Shown: positions 23,703 to 35,805 of the stretch, piece after piece
Layout of the letters: every line of letters begins with the position of its first letter
How positions within the stretch are numbered: position 1 is the stretch's first letter
Assembly (NCBI GenBank): GCA_038363925.1
Contig: JAQQWL010000009.1
Coordinates: 1,178,001-1,242,000 of the forward strand
DNA: 64,000 nt
Direction: 5' to 3'
Source: Apiospora phragmitis
Lineage: Eukaryota > Ascomycota > Sordariomycetes > Amphisphaeriales > Apiosporaceae
Made by a program: the position numbers and the translations under genes
Notes under the pieces: generated by a model
Seen by the model: the letters and a program-made list of their open reading frames with translations, nothing else
Databases searched by the model: none
Told to the model about the DNA's origin: nothing

Positions 23703-25369
23703 ATGGGCAACACACCTTCGGCCTCGTCGAAGCCTGATACCCCCACACAGCATCACCACCACATACCTTCCCGGGACGGACAAGCACAGGGTCATGGTGT
23801 CGCTACCGCTCCCCTTGATCCCCCACGGCCAAGGCAAAAGGAACCTAAGCACCAGGAACCCAAGCACCTGATATCTAGCTACCAGCACCAGCACAGATCG
23901 GCGGCCTCGTCACCCGAGGCCAGCGTAGTCCAGGCACAAGGTTCCACGATTGGTCCCCCCAGAGGCCCACACTCCAGACCGCTGTCCACTTTCAGTCAAA
24001 ACTCCCCGTCCGCTAGCCCACAGACTTCCTCTGCTCCCAAAGTTCCCAAGTTGAAGCAGGCTGAAAGTGAGGATAGCCCTCTCAAGAATGAGCCGTCCAA
24101 ACCGGTTGCCGTCCCCACAGCCATACCAACCCACGAGTCTGCCTCTATCCGCTCCAGTTCCTTGTATGAGGATTCCCTTCAAGGGCCAGCGTCCAGTAGT
24201 GTGCAAGATATGTCCTATCACATGAATCGCCCGCCACGCCTGCCTCTCCCTATCGAGGAGGAGGTACACACGCCGGGGTCGCCCATCATTGCTCCCACGG
24301 ATATAGGTGAACCCATCGACGACAATGTCACTGAATTAGATAAGGACGCGAAGGAGGCTGACCTGCAGCGGAAGAGCTCCGCTGTCAGCAATGCTACAGA
24401 TGAGGAGGACACCGAGGAGTTAAGGGTCGACAAGACGAGGCCCACGGTGCCGACGCGCGTGGAATGGCTGCAGGGCGGGCAGAAAGTTTATGTGACTGGT
24501 ACGCCCTTTCAGTGGAGCCGGAAGCAGAGACTGTTTCCTGCGTAAGTATATCCTGTCGTGAATAGGCAGCCTGGCCTGAAGTGCAGTATATCCCAAGTTC
24601 GCTCTACTTACAACGAACATGAGGCTTGCTTCAAACCCAACTCTTGAGATGGAGTACATATCACTGACAATTATACAGCAAGGGTCGCGAGGGTGTACTG
24701 AGGCCGTCATCCCAGTATTCCCCGGAACTCATCATATCAAGTTCTTAGTGGACGGCTCCATGGAAACCTCGATTCATCTACCAACAACTGTCGACTTCGG
24801 CAACAACCTGGTGAACTATATCGAAGTAAGTGGCGAGACCGCAGCTACCCGCACATTTGATGGTGGCGCTTCTCCTCCCAGAGACGCTGAGGAAGCCGCG
24901 GCTTTACCTTCAAGACCCGGTTCCCAGGACAAGCTCACAGACGCGGAAAATGTGCATCACAAACGAACTCTCAGCATCCCGCCGCCCGAGGTATTCTCAG
25001 AACGTCTGCCCAAGTACCTGGCCGACTTCGACCAGCCCCGAAGACTCGAGACCGTACCAGCTATCCATTGCGGCTCTCGACAAACTTCCCACGCCACTTT
25101 CTCTTCCCAGTTTCCTAACCAAGCCGATTATGAATAATCATACTCTGATTAAGGACGATAATAGCGTCCTGAACATGCCTAACCATACTGTCCTCAACCA
25201 TCTTGCCACTAGCAGTATCAAGAATAATGTCCTTGCTGTGTCGGCAACGACGAGATACAGGAGTAAGGTAAGTTTTGGATACCCGTTACTCGCTCGAGAT
25301 GGCATTTGCTGACACCTGAGAAAGTATGTGACAACGATAGTTTACAAGCCGACGTCGGATGATAGCTAG
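23703..25369 (+). CDS. SNF1/AMPK beta subunit (SIP2/GAL83 family), two compensating frameshifts
   Basis: Scaffold subunit of the Snf1 glucose-starvation kinase complex. The start MGNTPSAS fits N-myristoylation (Gly2, Ser6), as in Sip2 and mammalian beta subunits. About 230 residues of Ser/Pro-rich sequence follow, then a CBM48 glycogen-binding domain (VYVTGTPFQWSRKQRLFPA; VFPGTHHIKFLVDGSME). The C-terminal ASC domain starts PPEVFSERLPKYLADFDQP and continues YQLSIAALDKLPTP, LNHLATSSIKNNVLAVSATT and YVTTIVYKPTS. Exons: 23703-24541, 24679-25267, 25325-25369. Inside exon 2 two indels are needed: one missing G near 24700 (KGREGVL into EAVIPVFPG) and one extra C in the run 25036-25039 (ADFDQP into EDSRPYQLS). 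They cancel, giving 490 residues. Confidence 0.9.
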
Positions 25370-25733
25370 CTGCAATTCCAGCCGTCTGTCACGGCGAATC
25401 AAACGAGAAACGTGTTGTAATAGGCGGGAGCAGGCCCCCGGTAACTAATGATTGGCCATACATGATAGGGTTAATTGGCATGAATGTCTACGGACTTACA
25501 ACTCGGTAGGGAGGAATGACATGTGCAGCCATCTCAGAGTGTGGGAACCCAAAGTCCCGGGAAGGGATGATCTTTGGCAGACAGTATCTGAGGAGTCATA
25601 GCAGATAATAGTCCCGGCAGGCCGACTTCGGAGCAGGAGACGGCCCAACTCAATAATCGATCCAGTAACAGACCGCCAAAATATGCTTCTCTAAACGTAA
25701 TGTGGCATTTTACTTGTTTGAATTTCTTCTATT
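25370..25733. other. Convergent 3' region of SNF1 beta and KAE1
   Basis: 3' UTR-like sequence between convergent genes. No further element seen. Confidence 0.35.
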
Positions 25734-26861
25734 TTAGTCGGTCCTCCATTTGATATGTACTTCATCAGTTCTAAATCGCTGTGTGCATGTGCTTTCCTCG
25801 AACGGCGTTCGGAAACCCGTCTCCCACGCCAGCAAGCCAGCCAGGCCGATCATGATGCCGTTGTCGATGCAGAAGCGCTCGTCGGTCGCGTAGACGCTGC
25901 CGCCGCGGTCGCGGGCCATCAAGCCCATCATCTCCTGTAGCCGCTCGTTGCAGCCGACGCCGCCGACGACCAGGACCTGCTTGCTGCCGACGTGGGCCAT
26001 GGCGCGCTCGGTGATCTCAACGAGCATGGCGAAGACGACCTCCTGCAGCGTGAAGCAGAGGTCCTCGCGCGTGATGCGCTGCTCGCCCTCTTTCAGGGCG
26101 CCGCCGGCGGCGAGGAGGGCGTCTTGCTTCTGCATCTGGGCGGCCTGCAGGTCGGCGGCGCCGAGGATGCCGCTGAAGCTGCAGTCCATGCCCTTCACGG
26201 CGTAGGGGAGGTCCAGCAGGACGGGGTCCCGCGGGGTCTTGGTGGTGCGGTCGGCCGCGACCGTGTAGAAGGCCTTCTTGGCGACCTGCTCGACGTTGTA
26301 GCCGGGAAACGGGTCGTTGGGGATCTGGAGGGTGCGGGCGAAGCGGTCGATGCAGTTGCCAACGGCGATGTCGAGGGTCTCGCCGAAGATGCGGTAGCGC
26401 TGCTCGGCGTAGGCGATGACTTGGGTGTTGCCGCCGCTGACGTACAGGACGACGGGGTTGGCGGCGCCGGTGATGAAGCGGCCCATCTCGATGTGGCCGA
26501 CGCAGTGGTTCACGCCAACGAGGTCCAGGCCCCAGAGCGCGGCCAGGGTGCGCGCGGCGACCGCCGTGCTCGTCAGCGGGGCGCCCATGCCGGGGCCCCG
26601 CGTGTAGCAGATGCAGGACAGCTCCCGCGCGGGGTCCGTGAGGCCCGCGGCGCGCAGGGCTTCGCGCGCGACCGAGACGAAGTGCGCGCGGTGGTGCGCT
26701 GCGGTGTCTTTGGGCAGGAAGCCCGTGCCGGGGGGCGAGTTGAAGGTGTGGCGCACGTTGGACAGGATCCGTGTTGTGTTGGTGGTCGGGTCGTGCGAGA
26801 TCACGCCGATGCCTAGCTTGTTGGCGCTGCCTTCGCAGCCGAGGGCGTAGAGGGGCGCCAT
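25734..26861 (-). CDS. KAE1: KAE1/OSGEP, catalytic subunit of the KEOPS tRNA t6A threonylcarbamoyl transferase
   Basis: Transfers the threonylcarbamoyl group to A37 of ANN-decoding tRNAs as part of KEOPS/EKC. Single intact exon of 375 residues, close to yeast Kae1. Motifs: start [20 protein letters not shown]; the ASKHA-fold stretch [20 protein letters not shown]; metal-binding HxxxH in [12 protein letters not shown]; nucleotide-loop [37 protein letters not shown]; and the C-terminal [17 protein letters not shown] with [16 protein letters not shown]. No mitochondrial targeting extension, so this is the cytosolic/nuclear enzyme, not Qri7. High GC codon usage compared with its flanks, but no sign of transfer. 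Confidence 0.97.
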   Translation of the reverse strand: MAPLYALGCEGSANKLGIGVISHDPTTNTTRILSNVRHTFNSPPGTGFLPKDTAAHHRAHFVSVAREALRAAGLTDPARELSCICYTRGPGMGAPLTSTAVAARTLAALWGLDLVGVNHCVGHIEMGRFITGAANPVVLYVSGGNTQVIAYAEQRYRIFGETLDIAVGNCIDRFARTLQIPNDPFPGYNVEQVAKKAFYTVAADRTTKTPRDPVLLDLPYAVKGMDCSFSGILGAADLQAAQMQKQDALLAAGGALKEGEQRITREDLCFTLQEVVFAMLVEITERAMAHVGSKQVLVVGGVGCNERLQEMMGLMARDRGGSVYATDERFCIDNGIMIGLAGLLAWETGFRTPFEESTCTQRFRTDEVHIKWRTD

Positions 26862-29604
26862 GGGGGGTGGGCGATGGGCGGTGTAGGGAAGAAGAAGGGG
26901 GTCGGTCGGTCGGTTTTGGTCTGGGATGTGTCGGGTGTTGTCGTTATCTTGAGGTGTATGCGATGCGGTATTGAGGTGGAGCAGGCGTCTCTGTCGGCGG
27001 GTGCGTCGTTGAGGCTCGAAGAATGTCCTTGACCGCCCGATGTGGCCAATGACTTAGGCGAGAAAGGCTATGGTATACTCTTCAGCTTTGCACTATACTG
27101 GTCCCCCTTTTCCTTTTTTTTTTACGACAGGTTTTGACGGAGGTGGTTGGTCGCCCGGTCGCATATAGCGTTACTGGCTGGGTGCTGTAAGTGAACCTGA
27201 AGGCAAATTTCTACGATCTTCACCCCGCACTGGGATGCTCGATGCGCCTTTTCCAAGAACTCACAGGATCGTTTTCCACCTGAAGAAAGTTTCAAGTGAT
27301 AGGCCGTACTTCCTGGTATCGTTCAGTCTATTTATTGATACTTGCAAACTCATCGCGGCACTCTGCCTATATCGCCCTTGTTCGATCTCATCAAGCATAT
27401 GGTATCAGAAGTTTGCGCCGATGGGATGCAGTCATTGGTGGGGTCAAATCCCCAGATAGATACTTGGGAAGACCAGATGATGGCTGGCTGACATAAGTCG
27501 TTGCCTTATCGAGTGGTAAGAGGGCCATGTCTCGGTGAAGTCTCTGCAGAGCCCGAGTCCCAGCCAAAGGAGACCTTGTCGGTACTTATTTTTTTTGCTC
27601 CAGGACCCTTTTTTCCCAGCACTTTTTCTCTGCCTTATGTGGGGTCCCACCTGGCTGGGGGCCTGGTGACGGTTGACGGACACCAAGCGAGACCAAGACA
27701 CACCAGCACCAATACCAGACGACCCTCTCAGAGACAGAGAGACAGTTGATGTCCGTCGCAAGCGCCGCTAGTCCCACTTCACTCTTTCCCTTGTCCGGAG
27801 AGAGAGAGAGAGAACTACAATTCATGTAGGAAATACCTACACCCGCCGACCATACTCTCTTTCTGTGTGTCGCACTGCTTTTCTCCGGCCTCCTCACTTG
27901 TGCTGCTCCGAGTTTCTCTTTCTGCTATATTCCTGCCGAGACAGTCTCCTTTCTCCCCCTTAAGGACAGCCCTGTTTTGTACTCGAACCAACCTGGGAAT
28001 ATCCCAAGACCGAGCAACCCAGCTGCAAAGCGTGCAAGTAAGCCGACCTCTCTTTCTCTGCTCCAACCGAAGGTCCTTCTCCCCCGAGCTTTCTACTGAC
28101 CATACACAGCAAGACACACATTCCTCTAGGCTACCACCTCCAGATACGATGCCTTCCTCGCCCTCTAACTCGTTTCTCCTGCGTCCCCTCGGTGTTCTCG
28201 AACATTGGCGCACGTCTCAGCTTGGCTCGTCGCAGGTCGTAGATTAACCGCCGTACCTGACGGATACCACCACCACAACTACCAAGAAACCGGAACAACA
28301 CAGCTTCGGCAGGCAGGCTTGCTATGTCCTACAAAAATGGATTGTCGGGACTTCCAACATCAGTCCATGGTCGATACATCACCGATTTTTTAATCCGGCG
28401 TCTGCTTTTTTTTTTCCTTTCCCGGCCGCCGCTTACATGCCATCAGCTTAGTCACTTGACAGCATAGACGAGGGCCGCCCCCGTCTGCCGTGCATTTCCC
28501 CCGGCCTACGCCTTACTTTCACCCACTCCAACAACAAGATACCCTCTCAACTTCTCCCTGCCACTGCCCTTCTAACTTCTACAGCCCAACTTGGGAATTT
28601 CGGCAATGCCTCTCCTTCTCTCCCATCCATTCAGGACTTGCAAAAAAAAGGGCTGACCTTTCCACGGACCGCCTGATCAAAAGCGGAGCTCTTCGGGAAA
28701 CCTTGTTCCAACAGACTTCTCTCCCCTGGACTTTTGGTTAGTTCAACCTTCACGAAACACGATACTAAACTTCATTACCGTTTTCTCCTAGCTTAGGGCG
28801 TGGCGCAGAACCTCATCACTTCTGGCGCTTTGCTTACATTTGGCCGATATAAGCCCAGCCGACTCCATCATCCTCTTGGCGCAGATCGCATCTTTGTTGC
28901 TATACCCAAGAACTTGCAATACACTCGTACGCTGCAGCCTGCTAGTTCTGGGCCGACACGAGCTACAACCAAATGTGGTCTGCTGCGTCTCGCATATCTG
29001 CTTGAGCCGGAACCGGCTTTCTTGCTAGGTCTAGGAGATCGCAACAAAGCACTCTGGCATTCCTCCACCGAACCACGGCGCACAATACACACGTGGGATC
29101 GCTGGATCTCCTGGAGCAGACCGATTGCGCCGCCTTCTCGATTCTGTCTACTTCCGCTTATGCTTACTACCACGACAAGCCAAGTCTTGAAACTGTTCAC
29201 ACAGGCACCACAGACGGAGAATTACGAAGAAACACGAGTTTGCGAGGCTTATCAAGACTTTTTATTCATCATCCGTCGTGGCCTCAAACCACCAAATCAA
29301 TGAGCTCAACAGGCCTTCCCAACTCCTTGCTATGCATGCGGGCCTCGTCAGTTTGTTAATCATACAGCAAAACTGCTATCCAGCTCCAACGCCGTCCACC
29401 GTTGAGCAACGCCGAACCTTCCTGTCCAGCGATGGCAACGATGCATTAAAATCTTTTTTTATGTACAGTTGTCTTAACGACCCTCCCGAGACATCCGCGG
29501 ATGATGACAGAAGAAGAAGAGGGGATGGGTATCAACAGTGACGTCCAAGAGGTCATGGGAAAGAATCGCATAGTTGGCAGCGGCTTCTTCGCGGCATGAC
29601 CTCT
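26862..29604. other. 2.7-kb region without a supportable gene
   Basis: Left part: KAE1 promoter. From about 27500 to 28800 the plus strand is strongly pyrimidine-rich (TTTTTTCC and CTCTCT tracts, (GA)n at 27799-27812), which looks like a long 5' leader. The longest plus-strand open frame, 28800-29303 (167 codons), has no recognisable domain, and frames around it are repeatedly interrupted. It could be a fast-evolving gene, a non-coding transcript or plain spacer. I make no gene call. Confidence 0.3.
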
Positions 29605-31455
29605 TCAAGACGTGGGCTGCGGCTGCTGTGGTGTTGGCGGCAGTTGAGCCTGCTTTGACGCCTGCAGAGATGGCGATTGCTGCACATGCAGATGACCATG
29701 TGCAGCGGCCGGCGTTGACCCTTGCTGCGACGGCGGCAGCGCCGGACGAGCATTGGGTGTTGTTTGCGCAGCTACGCTCCCGTCTTGGCCAGGGCGGTAA
29801 CTCCGCATGATATTCAGCGGGATACCCGCACGGAACTTCATGGGTCGCGTGTCGTATGGGTCGATGTGATACACCGGTTGTTCGTCATCACTGTCATCTT
29901 CATCATACGCAAACCGATCATTCTGAGGAAGGTCCGAGTCACTTGGGGGACTAGCAAGGCGGCCAACATTCCGACGGTCTATCCAAAGACGACCATTTCT
30001 GCCTATACGGCGGCGATATCCGGGCATAGGCTGTTCTGCTTCCGGCGACAAGCCACGGAAGTAGAACGGGGGTGATGGAGCCTTGAGAGCAAGAGCAGCT
30101 TCAGTTGGTTCATCATCCAACTCCATTGATTCGGAGGCACTAGCTGGTGGAGTCGGGAGGAATTGGGCTTTCGCAGGCCGGAAGCTGGATTCTTCAACCT
30201 CTTTGGGAGGAGAGAGCGGCTTCTCGGTGAGATCGACATACTTCAAGTTCCATAAGCGATGTGTGTCAGCTTTAGTGGCAATATCGCGCAAGAACTCTTC
30301 GAATCGCTCCTTCTGCTTATCCTCAAGCTGGACAAGTTCCTGCTCAGCTGGGCGGCCTTCAGGCCGCACAGCCAGGCGGAGTTGAGTAGGCGCGGTCTTG
30401 GTGGTCGGCTGGGACTCGACAGCAGCCTTGCGCTTGACAGGCTTGGTGTTGTACAAGTCCTCATCGCCCTCCTTGATGCCGAGACGAACTTTCTTCTCCT
30501 TAAGTTTCGCACGATGCTCAAAGAGAAGCCGCTCGGTACTGAGCATTTCTCTCTTCATTAGTTCACGTTGATGAGCCATGAGGATGAGTTGTCGACCATC
30601 CTCGAGCTCTCTACGCAGCTTCTTCAGTTTATCTGCGACCATGACGTCACGTTGCCTCGTCTTCCTGGTCTGGCGAACCTCGCGGCGGCGGAAGCAGACG
30701 TAAGGGTCCATATCGTCATGGTCCTGCTGGCCAGGAGTCTCGAATTTGAGGGACGGATGAAGGGACCGGTTGCCATCACTTTGGCGACGGGCCTTCCAGT
30801 GATCATACACGGCTTGCGCATGAGTTTTAAGCTTGCTAAGGGGTGAGCTTGCAATCTGTGACGCCATGACCTCGTATGGAATTGTTGTGTTGTCTACCGC
30901 AGCAAATGGAGCCTGCTCCGAGGTTGTGGCCTCGAACAGCTCCATGATACGTTCGAAGTCATCTTCGGATAATTTGGACGACCTCTTTTGATTGTAATTC
31001 TTGAGGAACTCATCGTCCTCAGTTGTCATGTCATAGAGACAACTTAGCGTCTCTTCAACGGTATCTGACGACTTAATGTAGCCCCGGGGCTCTACAAAAG
31101 GACGCGAGTATAAATCCTCGTACTTGACCTCCTCGCTGACCTGAGGGGGTGGTACGGGAATCTCATTGTCAGTGCTTTGGCCTGCACCTTTCAATGCAGC
31201 TTGTAAGTGGATTTCCTATAGAGTTGAAAGTTAGCCGTGAGATATCCAATATCAAAGTGGCCCGTGCGCAAACCAGATTTTGTTGGGTGAATGACTGCAA
31301 CTCACGTCTTCTTCGCCGGCATCCACGCCCGTCGCGATCTTTGCTTCCGTGGTAAGAGAATCATATTCGCTCGCATCTATTTGGCCCTCGAGCAAGACGG
31401 TTAAAATAGTCTTGGGCGAGAGCTTTTTGATGCGCATGGCTCTTGAGGACGACAT
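29605..31455 (-). CDS. EPL1: EPL1, Enhancer-of-polycomb-like subunit of the NuA4 histone acetyltransferase
   Basis: Epl1 bridges the Esa1-Yng2-Eaf6 catalytic core to chromatin in NuA4. Exon 1 31455-31306 (50 codons: MSSSRAMRIKKLSPKTILTV), a 90-nt intron, exon 2 31215-29605, giving 586 residues, near the fungal norm. The EPcA domain covers about residues 8-200. It includes the basic EPc-N start, GQIDASEYDSL, IPVPPPQVSEEVKYEDLYSR and the phrase DDFERIMELFEATT. The second basic block DDMDPYVCFRRREVRQTRKT and RQLILMAHQRELMKREML are typical. PGYRRRIGRNGRLWIDRRN is the conserved C-terminal block, followed by a Gln/Pro-rich tail. Donor GTGAGT and acceptor TATAG are good. Intact. Divergent from CNB1. 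Confidence 0.96.
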
Positions 31456-32415
31456 GGTGGCGGTACGGGAGGCGGGAACAAGCCCAAAAGTTGGCCGAAT
31501 GAGCCCTAAAAAGCTCGAGGAATTAAAATTCAAGTCATTTAATGATGAAAGTACAGATTTGATTGATGGATGACCAGGTTTGCGGGTGCTTTGTTGATGA
31601 TTATTGCGCTGCCTGTTCCATTGACGTTGGCCGGAATTGCTGCTGGCAAATTTTCACCTTGGCTACTGCAATAAGCAGTCGCAAAGCGGAAAACCACGCT
31701 AACCGAATGTCGTAGTCCTAGTTCGGTAGCCAGATAACCGCGATAAGACACAATCATCATCATCAGCCACTCCCCTTCCTTGAGCCTGCTTTTGATTACC
31801 TGGTGATTGGCAGCTGAAGCAAGTAGCTTGAAAAGCGAATTTGTTTCAATAATTACATTCAATTCAGTAGTTCTATTGATATTGTACCAAGAAATGGATG
31901 GTAAATTTAGGGTGTTGATTGCTTATGTATCTATCGCTAGTATTGCCACTTGCGTGCTGTATGCATCTAAGCGTATAATCGTAATAAGTAAGATTGAGGA
32001 TCGGAGCTTTGTTTCATGGACCCCCGACCCAAATCCAGGGTCGAAAGGCGGGAAGGAGGGAACCAGGAGAGCTTTGGAAGCCCCTTAGAAGGAAGCCCCG
32101 CGCTCAATCAATATCAAAGTGGGTGGTGGCGCTCCCTCCGACTTCTTTCAGCCTTACTTCAATAGCAGATGCAAGTACGGTACGCTATATCGAACCTCGC
32201 TTTCCCTCCTTAACAAAACATAAGAGGTGCAACCCGCCAGCCTGACAACGACAATCCCAAAATTACGGCGCCCTCTTCCCAACGACCAAGCAACAATTAC
32301 CCCCCAATATTCGAGCAACAGTATCATACTGCCAAGGCATTGCATACCGAAGACTTTCGAGTCGGCGTCCAATATTGTAACGAGCGGCACCCCCTGAGGG
32401 GCAGGATCGACGAAG
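31456..32415. promoter_or_regulatory. Divergent promoter region between EPL1 and calcineurin B
   Basis: 960 bp between two divergent start codons. AT-rich around 31800-32000. No coding exon recognised. Confidence 0.4.
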
Positions 32416-33186
32416 ATGGGCAACACCACGAGTGCAGTCATGGACAACATCGTCCAAGGGTCAAACTGTACGAGGGCACGGAGCACTCGAGAGTAAAAGC
32501 AATTGCGCTAATCGCAACCATACACAGTCGACCGAGAGGAAGTGGATAGACTTAGGAAGAGATTCATGAAGTTGGACAAGGTATGCCAATATGGGACTCC
32601 CTCCCGACCCTCTTTGACGCCGGCACTTCAGAGACTAACTTGTATGGCTTCTTCTTTACTTAGGACAACTCGGGCACCATCGAGCGCGACGAGTTCCTGT
32701 CGCTGCCCCAGATCTCGTCGAATCCGCTGGCCACGCGCATGATCGCCATCTTCGACGAAGACGGCGGCGGCGACGTCGACTTCCAGGAGTTCGTGTCGGG
32801 GCTGAGCGCCTTCACGAGCAACGCTAATAAGGAGCAGAAGCTGCGCTTCGCCTTCAAGGTCTACGACATCGATCGTGATGGTTATATCAGCAACGGCGAG
32901 CTCTTCATCGTGCTGAAGATGATGGTCGGCAGCAACCTTAAGGACCAGCAGCTGCAGCAGATCGTCGACAAGACCATCATGGAGGCCGACCTCGACAAGG
33001 ACGGCAAGATCAGCTTCGAGGAGTTCACCAAGATGGTAGAGAACACGGACGTGAGCATGAGCATGACTTTGGGTAAGTCAGGTCCCTTGCTTATTGTCGG
33101 CGGTGGTGATGGCATATTGCTACTGTTACTGCTACGACTTGATGGTGCTTGTTTACTAATGCTAGGTGCGAACAGATCAGTTCTAG
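32416..33186 (+). CDS. CNB1: Calcineurin regulatory subunit B (four EF hands)
   Basis: Regulatory subunit of the Ca2+/calmodulin-dependent phosphatase calcineurin. Exons: 32416-32467, 32528-32580, 32664-33072 and an 11-nt last exon 33176-33186 encoding the final DQF. Phases add to 174 residues, the standard length. [17 protein letters not shown] has the N-myristoylation Gly2. Four EF-hand loops are visible: [36 protein letters not shown] and [20 protein letters not shown] and [14 protein letters not shown] are strongly conserved in the family. Start and splice sites are unambiguous. Confidence 0.97.
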
Positions 33187-33811
33187 ATACCGGCCTAGAC
33201 TACACATACACATACACGGAGCAAGAAATCCGTTTTAATGAATCACGAATTTCCTCGAGACAAGGCAACACGCCTCCCTTTTTTTTTGTCCGTGACCACG
33301 GAGTTTAGAGATATAATACTCCTGATATCCTCTGGAATAGACGTTCCGGCCTTCCAATGATTATCTGATGGTAAGCTCCCTATTATCGTTCTGTACTGTT
33401 CGGTTCGGGCCTGAGGGCTGGATTGTCAGCCGCGGGGCTTGCTAACGATGTGGCCTTTGTCCATATCGCTTTCTACGAATACTGCGTCGTTTCTTCGTCA
33501 CTGCCGCCATGGTCACCATTGATACTAAACTCGTAGCTTTGTTTGAAATATGATCTTTAGGAAATATCGACCTACCTTTGTTCCACCACACTTTTGCAGC
33601 AACCGTGTCCTGCAGGTTCATACGGGTGGCCGCAACATTTCCTGGACAGACTTTTGGTGATGAGGACTTACTCGGGTATAGGTCTTGGTTCAACCAAACA
33701 TAACATTCGATGACCGCAACCTTCGTCGTACGTGGCAGACAGGTCAACAGCTCCAGGCTCATCGGGCTTACCATTCCCAACCGTTTCCGGCTCGGAACTG
33801 TAGTCTTAGCT
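33187..33811. other. Convergent intergenic region between CNB1 and the amidoligase gene
   Basis: An open minus-strand frame (33442-33876) begins with repetitive MATATATAT-like sequence and has no domain. I treat it as the flank of the amidoligase gene. Confidence 0.35.
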
Positions 33812-35516
33812 TTAGCTGGAATTGTTGCTGTTGCTGTCGCCGTTGCCATTGCCGTCTTCGTCAGTGCCGTCCTCATCAGTGCCGCTTCTCATCAGTGCTG
33901 CTCTCATCTTTCTTAGTAACAGACTTTAATCCATAATCAACTTCCAAATCTCTTACGACGAAGAAGTCAGGTGGTAATGGGTGGATACCCAGTTTCTGGT
34001 AAAACTCAGCCTGAGGAGCACGGCCAATATCTCGCAGCAAGTCGTAAATCGAGTATGGATCCCCACGCCGACCGCTTAAAAGCGGTGCTGTGTTGATCGT
34101 GGATTTACGAGGTAAGTTATTCATTTCCCACGAAGTGGCCGAGTTAGGGTCAAGATGCTCTAGTTTCTGCAAGACCGGGCTGAGACCCTCATGTAAAGGG
34201 GTGTTCACGCAGAGACTACAGAGTCCTGTCGCCACACTAATCCAGTTCGCTATAGCATCGGGCGACATCGTGCCGCAATGTTGCCGAAACTCGATCGTCT
34301 TTTTAGTCACTGGCTCGTCCACCAGGTTGCGGAAGTTATAAGCTGGCCTGTAATGATACGAGTGTTCCTCGGGGTTTAAATAGACCGTAGACAGGCAGTC
34401 ATACAGTTCTTCCAGAGTCTGCGTCTGCCAGATACGGGCGACGCCGAATGCATTAGCTCGTTGGTGGCCGAACCATTGCTGAAGCATTTCATGTGCTCCT
34501 GTCATAGTTTGAGGGCGATAGTATGGTGTTAACAAGCGGCTAACATAGCCACCTGTTTCCTCAATGTCAACCTCCGTTGTCAGCAGAGGGTTATAGGGGT
34601 GCGCTGCCTGAGCCTCACGCTTTGCTCTCTTTATGTCTCTTCGCTTAAGATTGGCCATTAGGGAGTGCGGCCTCGGACCGGGCGCCCACGTAGTTAGAGG
34701 CCCGCACCAGACGGGATGCAGCTGGTCGAGCCGCGGCGCGGCTGCGTAGAGCAACGCAGTGATTCCCTGCAATTCCGTAAAGGAGAAGCCCCGTGCGCCG
34801 CGGCCGACGTGGACGTGGAACATCATGGTGTGGTTGATAAGGATCCTGTACTCGGACTGGAGGAGGTTTATGACGTACTTGACCAGCGCGAGGGACTGCT
34901 GGGAGTAGTAGAGCACCGGCGAGGTGACTTCAATCTTGGCCCACCGGTACTCCTTGGTATAGTCTTCGTCGATGCTGGCGTCGGTGTTCACGTCCCAGCA
35001 GCTGTAACCGAACCACGAAGGATTCTTGTCGTCTTTTTCAAGGCCGAGTCGGTCCTTTCCCTTTTTAACGCTGTCACTCACCACTCTCTGGGTCTCAGGG
35101 TCATTGGAGTCGCTGATCGCCAGGATGCTGTGGTCCCTCAAAAACTTAGCCATGCGGTGACGAATGTACTGGTATTCTTCTGGGTCGTCTTCATCACCGT
35201 ACCGTAATCGGCCTTCAAGTCCTCTAGCTCTGAGCAAACGAGCCTTAGCTCTGAAACGTTTAGGATCCTCGTTTTCCTGTATATATTTTCCCGGGTTTTC
35301 GATTAGATCGCGCCACTTATTCTTGACCTCATTCCTGCTCTCTAGGCGGACAAAGTCGGCATGGGGCTTGGCGATGTAGACGTCGCGCTTGTCTACTAGG
35401 TGTGGATCCTCGTCGCCCTCGTGCAAATACGCGACGACAAACTCCATCTCGATGCCAAAGGTCAGCAGGGAGCTGCGCCCGTCGGTGGACTGGAAAGGTG
35501 ACGCCATCGTGAGCAA
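33812..35516 (-). CDS. Fungal amidoligase-family protein (putative ATP-dependent carboxylate-amine ligase)
   Basis: Putative amidoligase of the glutamine-synthetase/GCS-like fold (Pfam Amidoligase_2 type). The enzyme would form an amide or peptide bond using ATP; substrates in fungi are unknown. The catalytic core is complete by eye: N-terminal LLTFGIEMEFVVAYLHEG (metal-binding Glu pair), RWAKIEVTSPVLYY, MMFHVHVGRGARGFSF (His-x-His), and KTIEFRQHCGTMSPDAIANW (Arg motif). The start may be 35516 or the Met at 35507 (MASPFQSTDG). The open frame stops at 33876 after DESSTDEKRH. Removing one A from the AA at the end would extend it into SGTDEDGTDEDGNGNGDSNS with a stop at 33812, an acidic repeat tail; hence the end given. 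Single exon of 546 codons to 33876, and introns are absent, unlike most neighbours. Confidence 0.8.
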
Positions 35517-35805
35517 GCAGCTCCGGCTCGGCGGATATATAAATCAAAGGTTGTGTTGTTTTGTCTTCCGTTCACAGCAAGATGGACTCGTGAATTGGCC
35601 AAAAATTGCCGTCCAAACACTTATATTCATCCATGAAGAAGACATTTGGCAATACTTAAGCAGATATACTAACTGCCCAGATCCTTTGTTGCAAATACTA
35701 AACTTAGAAACTCGGCCATTGTTTTGATTCGGACTCATTGTCCAGTGAGAAAAAGGGGGTGTTCATAACGACCGCTCTGTATGATTTTCCCAGAAACAAA
35801 CGCTG

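Noticed and set aside
25992..26816. 274-codon plus-strand open frame opposite KAE1
   Set aside because: Antisense shadow of the GC-rich KAE1 coding sequence; composition is Gly/Val/Ala-rich with no domain.
28800..29303. 167-codon plus-strand open frame as a gene
   Set aside because: No recognisable family, no good splice context and neighbouring frames are broken; recorded only as part of the gap.
33442..33876. Minus-strand 144-codon frame downstream of the amidoligase
   Set aside because: Starts in repeat-derived MATATATAT sequence, no domain; more likely 3' flank.
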